A stretch of 51,964 nucleotides of DNA from an uncultured Acetatifactor sp. (GTDB lineage: Bacteria; Bacillota; Clostridia; Lachnospirales; Lachnospiraceae): NCBI GenBank assembly GCA_910578815.1, contig CAJTSE010000022.1:1-51964 (forward strand). The letters run 5' to 3'. Below the pieces are notes generated by a model, which saw only the letters and a list, made by a program, of their open reading frames with translations, was not told the DNA's origin and made no database searches. Of this stretch, positions 8,757-15,718 are shown piece by piece (within the stretch, counting starts at the first letter, position 1; the number at the start of each line of letters is the position of its first letter). The position numbers were made by a program, and so were the translations under genes.

Positions 8757-9454
8757 ATAACCACCTCGCAATCTCTCAGATCCAGCACCCCGTCCTTTAT
8801 CTGCGCCCTGAAAAACCTGGGACGAATCTCTGTCGGATCACTGTAATCCATACTATGAAGCATATACCCCAGATCCTTTGTCAGTGGAATGGCCGGTATC
8901 GAACCGCCCTCCCACTCCCGAAAATGTGCCGGAAATTCCCGGCATCCGAAATATGGCTGGTGATAGCACTGGCCTTTTTCCAACCGCCGTTTCATAATAT
9001 CCTGAAACTTTCCCGGATTGTCACCTGGACTGGCATTGGATGTCATGTCAAAATGAGCTTCCAGCACGTAATGCACGTCCTGTAATATCAGAGAAGACCG
9101 CTGGCTCCTTTCCGCCGCCGTATTCAGATATAAACTGCCTTCCCCGTTGACCATAACCTTTTTTACACTACTGGCAGAAATCTTTGCATTCACTTCGTTT
9201 CTCTTGATGCTTGTCATTTTAATCTCTGCCGACTCCAAGTTTTCCGTATCTTCCACGGTCTGCTTTTCCAGCCGGATCGGCGCTAAGACATAAATCCTGT
9301 CTACAGACCAATTCAAGCCCGGGTGCCAGTAAATAGCTTCCAAAAGCCCCCTAGCGGCGGAAGGGGTGATCACATCATATGTCACCCTTTCCGTCTTAAT
9401 AAATTGCATTGAAAAGCAAGCAAAGTCTCCCCATACCTCCACCAAAACAGACAT
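8753..9454 (-). CDS. cas5c: Cas5c (Cas5d), crRNA-processing endoribonuclease
   Basis: In type I-C, which lacks Cas6, Cas5c cuts the repeat at the 3-prime base of its hairpin and stays on the 11-nt 5-prime handle. The 233-residue protein has the RAMP start VLVEVWGDFACF and Y42 in LLEAIYWHP, at the position of the tyrosine important for cleavage in the family. AAAGGAGG lies 10 bases before the ATG. It is the first gene of the cas5c-8c-7c-4-1-2 operon and directly follows the perfect promoter at 9513-9541. Its 5-prime leader is the target of the crRNA mimic. Confidence 0.96.
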   Translation of the reverse strand: MSVLVEVWGDFACFSMQFIKTERVTYDVITPSAARGLLEAIYWHPGLNWSVDRIYVLAPIRLEKQTVEDTENLESAEIKMTSIKRNEVNAKISASSVKKVMVNGEGSLYLNTAAERSQRSSLILQDVHYVLEAHFDMTSNASPGDNPGKFQDIMKRRLEKGQCYHQPYFGCREFPAHFREWEGGSIPAIPLTKDLGYMLHSMDYSDPTEIRPRFFRAQIKDGVLDLRDCEVVM

Positions 9455-9477
9455 GTCATTTATCCCTCCTTTCTATA

Positions 9478-9514
9478 TTCAATAGTTTTAAATGTAAATT
9501 CATTTCTCCATGAT
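9478..9514 (+). promoter_or_regulatory. PAM plus protospacer-like target in the cas5c leader and promoter
   Basis: TTC at 9478-9480 is the type I-C PAM. The bases that follow, AATAGTTTTAAATGTAA (9481-9497), match the guide at 9610-9626 (AATAGCTTAAAGTGTAA) at 14 of 17 positions, with mismatches at 6, 9 and 12. Both lie on the plus strand with the PAM 5-prime, the right polarity for a type I protospacer. A full 34-base footprint (9481-9514) would span the predicted cas5c transcript start (about 9506) and touch its -10. I infer a Cascade operator for autorepression. Confidence 0.75.
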
Positions 9515-9541
9515 TATATAACAACTACAAATTATTGTCAA
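9513..9541 (-). promoter_or_regulatory. Perfect-consensus promoter of the cas5c operon
   Basis: On the minus strand TTGACA (9541-9536), exactly 17 bases, then TATAAT (9518-9513). Transcription should start near 9506, about 50 bases before the cas5c ATG. Such a strong sigma-A promoter implies that a repressor is needed. cas3 has no part in this transcript, as its stop lies 365 bases upstream of the -35. Confidence 0.9.
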
Positions 9542-9548
9542 TACACAA

Positions 9549-9577
9549 TTGCAATTTCTTTCATAATTATTTAAAAT
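9549..9577 (+). promoter_or_regulatory. Promoter of the crRNA-like RNA
   Basis: On the plus strand TTGCAA (9549-9554), 17 bases, then TAAAAT (9572-9577). The expected start is 9584-9586, right at the first base of the degenerate repeat hairpin. Only 7 bases separate its -35 from the -35 of the divergent cas5c promoter. Confidence 0.6.
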
Positions 9578-9585
9578 GTTTATGT

Positions 9586-9609
9586 CATCTTATAGATGTG
9601 GGTTGAAAT
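9586..9609 (+). repeat. Degenerate CRISPR repeat with a compensated hairpin
   Basis: CATCT (9586-9590), loop TAT, AGATG (9594-9598), then TGGGTTGAAAT. The final 12 bases (G9598 plus the 11-nt handle) are identical to the array repeat. The stem shares essentially no sequence with the array stem (CGCTCCC/GGGAGCG) yet still pairs over 5 bp and ends in the same G at the cleavage site. Conserving structure and handle but not sequence points to selection for Cas5c processing. Confidence 0.85.
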
Positions 9610-9634
9610 AATAGCTTAAAGTGTAATGCGATTC

Positions 9635-9670
9635 CAGGCGACAGGTGTTCTCTGTCGCCTGAACTCTTTT
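9635..9670 (+). terminator. Terminator of the crRNA-like RNA
   Basis: CAGGCGACAG (9635-9644) pairs with CTGTCGCCTG (9652-9661) over 10 bp with a 7-base loop, followed by AACTCTTTT. The U tract is short. The stem is strong and lies where a second repeat would begin, so it may also cap the RNA as a trailing hairpin. Confidence 0.65.
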
Positions 9671-9905
9671 CCCTGCATTCTCTTCTATTGACGCTCTAAA
9701 TTCACAGGTTCTCGCTTTCAACACATCTAATCCTATTTTTCAGACGTCCGCTCATTGATGTACATGAAAACAGCTATCACCGTCAAGTGATACTCTATCT
9801 CTTTGCGCTTAGTTTTTCCTTTTCTATCAGATCACAAATCTGCGTTTTATGATCTGCATTCGCCACTTGTCAAATGAATAATCTCATTCTTCTCGCTTAC
9901 ACTCA
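9671..9905. other. Rest of the cas3-cas5c intergenic region
   Basis: No gene is visible. The minus strand at 9733-9715 reads GGATTAGATGTGTTGAAAG, resembling the degenerate repeat (AGATGTG..TTGAAA) with two bases missing. A related 23-base sequence overlaps the cas3 stop (9890-9912). Small hairpins occur at 9796-9850 (TATCAC/GTGATA and CAGATCA/TGATCTG, on the minus strand). Their role is unclear. Confidence 0.4.
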
Positions 9906-12110
9906 TTAAATCAGAATCCCATATCCCGTCTCCACATCCATTTTGAGTCCGGTATCCCTGCTGTATTGATTTTGATCCCGAAGCACGAAAAAGTCTCTGC
10001 TGATTTCCTCCAGGCATCCCGACTCCCACAAGTTCTTAAAATGATATTCATGAACATTAACACTATACTGGCCCAGCTTTCGGTATGTATTTCTTCCGGC
10101 ACTGCCGTTTTGCACTTGTTCCAGCAGTTCTTCCGCCCCTTCCAGCGGTATGTATACCGGCCGCATCGCATTCTCTATCAGATGAAAGCTTTGACTGACT
10201 GTAGCAAAAGGAAACCTATTTCCCGCGATCCCTTTTTCACACGCTTTCATAATTTCCTTTTGATCCAGATTTTCATTTCCCAGAAGCTTCCTGAAATACT
10301 GAAAATAGAATGAAATTGCTTCCGGCTCATCCACCGTCTCAAATCTGCGCCAGGTTTCTCGAAGTGCCGCAATATTTTGAGCCAGGAATCTACTCTCATC
10401 GCCTTCCAGCCGGAAAGAATAGGCAAACTGCTCTTCTCTCGGTCGTTTTCCCTCACGATTGCATCTCCCTGCAGCCTGAATCAAAGAATCAAGCCCTGCC
10501 TCCTGCCGGTAAACCTGAGGAAAATCCAGATCCACCCCTGCTTCCATCAGCGAGGTGGCTATCACCCTGCAAGTCTCCCCCATTGTCAGCCGCTTTTTTA
10601 TCTCCGCAAATTTCGCTTTTCGGTCGAGAGGACAGAGTAATGTTGTAAGGCAAAAAACGCCTGCTCCCTCCAGATCCCGATAGAACTCCTGCGCCGTTTT
10701 CCTCCTGTTGACAATACAAAGCACCTGCTTCCGGCTGCGCAGCCGTTCCTCCAGTTCTTCTACAGATAACAAATCCAGATTCTCGATCCTGCTTCTTCTG
10801 AAAAGATCAAACATCACTTCTGCGCCACTGCAGATTTCACGAATGTTTTCATTAGGCAGATAAACTTGAAACTTTTCCTCCAATGCCGGCTGCGTCGCCG
10901 TACACAATATCACCGTTGAACGATAATTTTTCACCAGCTGAGACATTGCCGCCACACAGGGCTCCAGATATGGCACCGGCAGTGTCTGTGCCTCGTCAAA
11001 AATAATGATACTGTTGGCAATATTATGCAGCTTCCGGCATTGTGAGCTTTTGTTTCCATACAAAGACTCAAAAAACTGTACCGCCGTAGTCACAATAATT
11101 GGCGCATCCCAGTTTTCTGTGGATAATGCCTTCCTGCAATTTTCTCCTTTCTCCGAATTTTCTTCTATATCATACAAAATACCAGAGTGGTGCTCCAATA
11201 CATTTTCCTGTCCGAAAATATCCCCAAAAACTGCCGCGTTCTGGTCAATCACAGATGTATATGGTATCACATAAATAATCCTTTTTAATTCATGCCTGCA
11301 AACATGTCTTAATGCAAATCCCATAGAAGCAGTGGTCTTCCCGCCTCCTGTGGGCACCGTCAGGGTATAAAGCCCCCTGGAATATTTCTCTCCTTTTTCC
11401 ATACACTCCAACAATATACTATTACGGTTTTTACACAATTCTGCATTTACATCTGCTTTCCTGCCTTTGTCTTCCAGCCAGCGAGATACATACTCTTCAA
11501 AACGATGCCGCAATATCTCCAGAGAATCATAGCCGCCTCTTTCCACCTGGCCTTTCTCCATAAAGTCTTCCGTATCCAGATAATCAGCGTCTACTAAACA
11601 GGAAAAGATCATGCGGATAAAAAATGTCACGTTGAACCCGCTTTCTGAGTAAAATTTCGGAAGTGCCGTCAGGCTGTTCTCCGGAAGCTCAGAAGATAAA
11701 TCTGCTTTCCAATGGCTGTATTCTTCCAGTTTCTTCTTAAGCCGCCCGAAGTAAGTGCCATCCTCCGCCGTTATGGCATTTCCCCCGTCCAACAGACCGC
11801 TATGGTGCCCTGCCACTGCCATCCCCAAAGCAATATAAATATATTTCTTGCTCAGCTTCTGCATTTCCACCGCACCTGCAGTAGAGTGATCCACCCGATT
11901 GGACGGTAAAGGATTTCGAATCCTTTTCTGGAAAGCCTCTGAATATTTCCCTATATCATGCAAAAGGCCGCAAAGAAAGCCAGCCTCATTGCAACCGAAC
12001 TCAGCTGCAAATTTTTCCGCCCTTTCCGCCGTGCCCAGTAAGTGTTCTTTAACCGTCTGAACATTGCCGAGAGCATCTTTATGCGCAATAAATAGATTAT
12101 CCTCCTGCAT
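9906..12110 (-). CDS. cas3: CRISPR nuclease-helicase Cas3, type I-C
   Basis: Cas3 is recruited by target-bound Cascade and unwinds and degrades DNA. The N-terminal HD nuclease has H23, H51-D52 (GLLHDIGKY), H75 (RVDHSTAGA), H102-H103 (AGHHSG) and D174. The superfamily 2 helicase follows with Walker A TGGGKT at 254-259, DEAQ at 372-375 and motif VI QAAGRCNREG. At 734 residues it is somewhat shorter than many Cas3 proteins, but every motif is present. It is separated from cas5c by 451 bases and must come from its own promoter, so effector and nuclease can be regulated apart. Confidence 0.96.
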   Translation of the reverse strand: MQEDNLFIAHKDALGNVQTVKEHLLGTAERAEKFAAEFGCNEAGFLCGLLHDIGKYSEAFQKRIRNPLPSNRVDHSTAGAVEMQKLSKKYIYIALGMAVAGHHSGLLDGGNAITAEDGTYFGRLKKKLEEYSHWKADLSSELPENSLTALPKFYSESGFNVTFFIRMIFSCLVDADYLDTEDFMEKGQVERGGYDSLEILRHRFEEYVSRWLEDKGRKADVNAELCKNRNSILLECMEKGEKYSRGLYTLTVPTGGGKTTASMGFALRHVCRHELKRIIYVIPYTSVIDQNAAVFGDIFGQENVLEHHSGILYDIEENSEKGENCRKALSTENWDAPIIVTTAVQFFESLYGNKSSQCRKLHNIANSIIIFDEAQTLPVPYLEPCVAAMSQLVKNYRSTVILCTATQPALEEKFQVYLPNENIREICSGAEVMFDLFRRSRIENLDLLSVEELEERLRSRKQVLCIVNRRKTAQEFYRDLEGAGVFCLTTLLCPLDRKAKFAEIKKRLTMGETCRVIATSLMEAGVDLDFPQVYRQEAGLDSLIQAAGRCNREGKRPREEQFAYSFRLEGDESRFLAQNIAALRETWRRFETVDEPEAISFYFQYFRKLLGNENLDQKEIMKACEKGIAGNRFPFATVSQSFHLIENAMRPVYIPLEGAEELLEQVQNGSAGRNTYRKLGQYSVNVHEYHFKNLWESGCLEEISRDFFVLRDQNQYSRDTGLKMDVETGYGILI

Positions 12111-12187
12111 TCTGCTGCCTCCCTTTTTCGAATAGAATACACCGAAAAATGTTCACCAAAGTGTACCTATATGGCATTTTTTATGAA

Positions 12188-13645
12188 CTATCTTAATTTG
12201 TAGTAGCTTCCCCGCAATTTTCCCTCTTTTTTCAACATTCCAGCCTCGACCATTTCTTTCAAAACTTTCAGCGCACGGGAATCCTTCACATGCAGCAGAT
12301 TTTGGACTTCTTTATTTGTTATCGTTCCCTTTTCTTCTATATAGTGAATAATCTTTTCATAACTGTCCTTCACTTTATCCGTACTTATCCGTACTTTATC
12401 CGTACTTATCCGTACTTTATCCGTACTCTCCATCCCCTTATCCACACTTTTGCCGATTCTTGTCTTATCTAAAAAACGGAATAAATTAATACGGAAGCTT
12501 CCCGCAATCTCCATTAACTCCGGTTCTTCTAAACCAAGTTCCCTACAGCGTCTGATAATCCTCGGAATCCCACTCCCCCAATGTTCCATAATGTTCATAT
12601 AAGTAAACGCATACACCAATGCCCGATTCCTGGGTATAGAAATACCTTCTCTAATATCTTTCAGTCTCAGACTGCCAAACAACATCCCTGGAGAAGTTAC
12701 TTCCACGCGGTCATCATACACTGCCACCTGGATACTTGACGGATGTAGATAGCTGCGATGCACCACAGCATTACAGATCATCTCCCTGATACAGTCTGTC
12801 GGTAATTCATATACATCTGTACGATATAAACCACTAATTTCTGCACTCATGTTAATGTTACGCAAGACATACTCATAAGCTGCATCCAGCTGTGTCACAA
12901 TATCTCCGTCATATTCCTTCCGATCAATAAATACGTCCCTGTCTGTTCCCTTGAATACAGCACATTGAATTGTTGCCTGTGGAAAGGAATTGCGAGTCAT
13001 AAGAATATAAGCATTGGAAGGAAAATATTCGTCTCCCCGTTTTATCAAAAATCCCCAACTGAGCAAATTTTGCTTTGTCAGATGCTGAATCCTGTCTGCC
13101 GTTTCCTCAGACTTGCAATGCTCTACCGCATACTGATACATTTTGTCGCACAAAGAGTTAATTTCATCTTCCGACACTGCCCCTTCTGGTGCCGCATATG
13201 TCTGATCATAACAGCGATTAGCACCTTCAAATTCTAATTCTTTTAATACAAACGAATCTGCAGGTCTGGTCGTGCCAGAAACCCGAATATAAGTTCCACT
13301 TTCTTTTCCCTTTGCAGTAAGATAATAAGGCCGCTGACCCCCTGGCGCTATATTTACAACAATCACTACCTTTTCTTCGACGGATGCCAGTGTCACAATG
13401 GGTGTAATCATCGGAGTACAACTATCACAAATTGCCGAAGTAATTCTGTCCATAATAAGAAAGACCTCAGCCTGAGGGATTCCAGTCACCCTAAGCGTAT
13501 CATCCTCCACCCCAAATACAATCTTGCCACCACTACCATTTGCAAACGCTACTACTGTTTTCATATAAATTCCACTATTTTCCGGTACCGCTCGTTTAAA
13601 TTCAAGATATTGGGATTCTCCAGATATGATTTCCTCCAATGTCAT
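12188..13645 (-). CDS. AlbA_2 (Schlafen-type) ATP-binding transcriptional regulator
   Basis: The 485-residue protein starts with an AlbA_2/Schlafen-like DNA-binding domain (LEEIISGESQYLEFKR, VVAFANGSGGKIVFGVEDD, residues about 1-120). A middle HATPase_c_4-like region has CIREMICNAVVHRSYLHPSSIQV (about 280-300) and MEHWGSGIPRIIRRCRELGL. The C-terminus is a winged helix (KEVQNLLHVKDSRALKVLKEMVEAGML). Between them is a linker of three STDKVRI units. Members of this family are often regulators or sit near defence genes. A role in controlling cas3, 77 bases downstream, is possible but unproven. Confidence 0.8.
   Translation of the reverse strand: MTLEEIISGESQYLEFKRAVPENSGIYMKTVVAFANGSGGKIVFGVEDDTLRVTGIPQAEVFLIMDRITSAICDSCTPMITPIVTLASVEEKVVIVVNIAPGGQRPYYLTAKGKESGTYIRVSGTTRPADSFVLKELEFEGANRCYDQTYAAPEGAVSEDEINSLCDKMYQYAVEHCKSEETADRIQHLTKQNLLSWGFLIKRGDEYFPSNAYILMTRNSFPQATIQCAVFKGTDRDVFIDRKEYDGDIVTQLDAAYEYVLRNINMSAEISGLYRTDVYELPTDCIREMICNAVVHRSYLHPSSIQVAVYDDRVEVTSPGMLFGSLRLKDIREGISIPRNRALVYAFTYMNIMEHWGSGIPRIIRRCRELGLEEPELMEIAGSFRINLFRFLDKTRIGKSVDKGMESTDKVRISTDKVRISTDKVKDSYEKIIHYIEEKGTITNKEVQNLLHVKDSRALKVLKEMVEAGMLKKEGKLRGSYYKLR
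12370..12428 (-). repeat. In-frame tandem repeat in the AlbA_2-type gene
   Basis: The coding strand carries AGTACGGATAA-type units of 10-11 bases repeated five to six times, making 21-base units that encode STDKVRI. Gain or loss of a 21-base unit keeps the frame and alters the linker between the ATPase-like and winged-helix parts. Confidence 0.85.
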
Positions 13646-13699
13646 AAGCTGTCGCCTTCTTTCTCTTTCTAATTCTTATAAAATTTATGGTGAATTTAG

Positions 13700-13705
13700 A
13701 TTATA
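13700..13705 (-). promoter_or_regulatory. Probable -10 of the AlbA_2-type gene
   Basis: A perfect TATAAT lies on the minus strand about 55 bases before the ATG, in AT-rich DNA. I found no good -35 at the usual distance, only TCGACA at 21 bases, so this may be an activator-dependent or weak promoter. Confidence 0.4.
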
Positions 13706-13752
13706 CCTTGAAAATTTATTTGACTTTGTCGAAAAAACAACTTTCTGCCGAC

Positions 13753-14778
13753 TTACATATCATCAAATAACTCACTCTTTCTTAATGCAGAATCCAAAAT
13801 CCGGCTTTTCTCGTTTAATGAAAATAACCCTCTATCCTCATCAATCCTCTCTTGACAATAATCCAACACCTCCCCTTTGTAATCTGTAAAGTTGCTTATA
13901 ATGTAAGCGGGAACCCCCTCTCCCAATAACTGTATAATCGCATATTTTGCAACTGCCCCGGCCTGCATGTTACCTGTTATCTTTTTTAGCAGAATAAACA
14001 TTTTTGTATTGTCTAATTCCTTGTTCACATTAAAATCATCAAAAAATAATCTCTCACTCTCCAGTCCGTATTTTTGTAAATATTCTTTTCTCATCTTTTT
14101 ATATTTTTTCATCTGCATAGCCAGTCCATCAGGTAAATGAACTCTATAATGATTAATTACTAAATCATTTAACTGATCGTTATAGTCTTTTATCTTTAAC
14201 TTCCTAATAGCATCATTTTTTAATCCATAAAACAAAACCAATTTCACAATTAAAGCTGAAATATAATTTGAATAAACTCCTTTTTTCTTTTCCAATAACT
14301 TCTCATTGTCTATATTATCAATTATTATATCGCACTCTCTCAAAATGTTTTTTGCCACTTCTGCTTGAATCGGTTCCTGTTGATCCGACTCAAGTAAATT
14401 TAATTCTTGTATTTTCCTCTCGTACGCTTCTTTAAATTCTGCCTTTTTTTCATCTGTTTGAAAATAGTCATTCGTTTTTCCATATTTATCAAAAAGAAAA
14501 TTATAAAAATTCCCAATTACTGAATAGTAAATATCCACTGTCGCTCTGCTTTTAACATTTCCAGCTCTTATATAATACTCAATGCTTTGTAACAATACCT
14601 CTTTGTCTGCCGTATTTAAAAAATAGAGATAATTAATATCCCTTTCCTGGAGCTTTAAAAGTATAAAATCATAAAAAACTCCTATTTTACTCCTATATGT
14701 TTTCTTCGTGCCTGGGTCATTACCAATTCTTTCCATTAGAACTTCCATAAATTCTTCAATTAAATCATGTAACTCCAT
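13753..14778 (-). CDS. Tyrosine-recombinase-like protein without clear catalytic residues
   Basis: The 341-residue protein has the layout of a phage-type integrase. An N-terminal SAM-like core-binding domain (about 1-110, KKTYRSKIGVFYDFILLK) is followed by a catalytic-like domain. The usual GLR(x)SE motif is replaced by YGLKNDAIRKLKIKDYN, so the arginine is a lysine. The region where HxLRH and GH..TT..Y are expected reads AKYAIIQLLGEGVPAYIISNFTDYKGEVLDYCQE, without the histidine-arginine pairs. AAAGGA lies 7 bases before the ATG. The gene is much richer in A+T than the operons to its right, suggesting transfer. It may be a decayed integrase or a repurposed DNA-binding protein. Confidence 0.6.
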   Translation of the reverse strand: MELHDLIEEFMEVLMERIGNDPGTKKTYRSKIGVFYDFILLKLQERDINYLYFLNTADKEVLLQSIEYYIRAGNVKSRATVDIYYSVIGNFYNFLFDKYGKTNDYFQTDEKKAEFKEAYERKIQELNLLESDQQEPIQAEVAKNILRECDIIIDNIDNEKLLEKKKGVYSNYISALIVKLVLFYGLKNDAIRKLKIKDYNDQLNDLVINHYRVHLPDGLAMQMKKYKKMRKEYLQKYGLESERLFFDDFNVNKELDNTKMFILLKKITGNMQAGAVAKYAIIQLLGEGVPAYIISNFTDYKGEVLDYCQERIDEDRGLFSLNEKSRILDSALRKSELFDDM

Positions 14779-14947
14779 AATTCATTCCTTTCATTTTATT
14801 CATTAATTTATTTCTTGTTTTTCATTGTATCACACAGGTATGTCTTTTACAATTAAATAATTAAAAAAACAGATAATAAGCAATCTCATGCACTGTTAAT
14901 ATGAATGCCTGCTTCATTTAGCAGCCACTTATCCAAATTCATAAGCC

Positions 14948-14984
14948 CTCGCCCGATGCACGGCTTGCGCCGCATAGTCCACTC
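14948..14984. repeat. REP-like palindrome A, copy 1, left of IS200
   Basis: The sequence CGATGCACGGCTTGCGCCGC and the following ATAGTCCACTC closely match 15934-15962. A CGGC/GCCG stem is visible. The unit continues on the far side of the IS200 element at 15719. Confidence 0.7.
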
Positions 14985-15118
14985 ACAATCATAACCACCG
15001 GCTGAGCCGGTGGTTTGTTCTGCCCCTATAAGGGGCTGTTACCGGCACTGGGTCTAAAGACCCTTGAAAGCTCGCCAGCCGCAACATCATTTCTCTGCTG
15101 AGCCCTAAAGGGCTCTTC

Positions 15119-15589
15119 TTACTTGCTTTGTTTTACTGGCTCACCCGTAAACGGGTCAATATACTCTTTTAGGGTCATTTGATCGTATTCCAGATCCTCT
15201 TTCAGTTGGTTTTGGATATACTCTTGAATCTTCTTCGCATTTTTCCCTACAGTATCTACATAATAGCCTCTACACCAGAAATGCCGATTGCCATACTTGT
15301 ATTTTAGGTTTGCTTGCCGTTCAAATATCATCAGTGTACTTTTTCCTTTCAGATAACCCACAAAACTTGCTACGCTGATGTTTGGCGGAATCTCCACAAG
15401 CATATGCACGTGATCCGGGCATATCTCTGCTTCTACTATATTGACCCCTTTTCTTTTACACAGCATGCTTAAAATATTTGCTATATCCTGACGTAATGCT
15501 CCATATGCTACTTTTCTTCGGAACTTTGGCGCAAATACAATATGGTACTTACAATTCCATTTACTGTGTGATAAACTATTTACATCCAC
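15119..15589 (-). CDS. tnpA: IS200-family Y1 transposase TnpA
   Basis: TnpA of IS200/IS605 elements cuts and rejoins single strands at hairpin-marked ends. The 156-residue protein has the HUH motif H60-V-H62 in CPDHVHMLVEIP and the catalytic Y124 in IQEYIQNQ, all at the usual spacing. The start follows CATTTTTGG and a GGAGG site on the coding strand, in the leader after the promoter at 15634-15662. The protein looks complete and functional. Confidence 0.95.
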   Translation of the reverse strand: MDVNSLSHSKWNCKYHIVFAPKFRRKVAYGALRQDIANILSMLCKRKGVNIVEAEICPDHVHMLVEIPPNISVASFVGYLKGKSTLMIFERQANLKYKYGNRHFWCRGYYVDTVGKNAKKIQEYIQNQLKEDLEYDQMTLKEYIDPFTGEPVKQSK

Positions 15590-15633
15590 TTTTGGATACC
15601 TCCTTTGATTTGTGCGGTTGGCGAACCTGCACT

Positions 15634-15662
15634 ATTATATCACTGGAGGTTTTTTACTGTAA
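15634..15662 (-). promoter_or_regulatory. Promoter of tnpA
   Basis: On the minus strand TTACAG (15662-15657), 17 bases, then TATAAT (15639-15634), about 45 bases before the tnpA ATG. Confidence 0.65.
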
Positions 15663-15718
15663 GCTAAAGCGTTGTTATCTCACCTGCATAGCAGGTGGTT
15701 TATTAAAAAATTGCCATA

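Larger units (their letters stand above)
9584..9670 (+). ncRNA. crRNA-like cas-regulating RNA (CreR-like), type I-C
   Basis: This is a putative RNA of about 85 nt transcribed opposite to the cas genes. Parts in order: a degenerate repeat (hairpin 9586-9598, handle TGGGTTGAAAT at 9599-9609), a guide (from 9610) and a terminator hairpin (9635-9661). Cas5c should cut after G9598 exactly as in a real repeat and leave the normal 11-nt handle. Cascade loaded with it would find the TTC-flanked target at 9478-9514 in the cas5c leader. With only about 17 usable paired bases, binding without DNA cutting is expected, so the likely effect is repression of cas. crRNA-like regulators of this kind (CreR, and the related CreA antitoxins) are known for other CRISPR types. 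The type I-C assignment here is my inference. Confidence 0.75.
14985..15718 (-). mobile_element. IS200-type element (about 734 bp)
   Basis: A single tnpA is flanked by subterminal hairpins. The 5-prime hairpin is at 15683-15699 (CACCTGC/GCAGGTG) and the 3-prime hairpin at 14995-15014 (CCACCGGCTGAGCCGGTGG). A further hairpin, GAGCCC/GGGCTC, follows the tnpA stop. The boundaries come from comparing the interrupted repeat here with the uninterrupted copy at 15931-16003. They are therefore accurate to a few bases at best. There is no tnpB. The 134 bases between the 3-prime hairpin and the tnpA stop hold no gene. Confidence 0.75.

Noticed and set aside
9759..9791. Ten-codon mini-frame on the plus strand (MYMKTAITVK), and a five-codon MRLFI frame on the minus strand just after cas3, as possible CreT-like toxins
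   Set aside because: There is no good ribosome site or promoter for the first, and nothing but position for the second. Frames this short occur by chance.
12127..12160. Possible second target of the crRNA mimic in the cas3 leader (AATAG after TTCG, and AAAGTGTA further on)
   Set aside because: The PAM is shifted by one base in the first case, and the match is out of register in the second; only short pieces agree.
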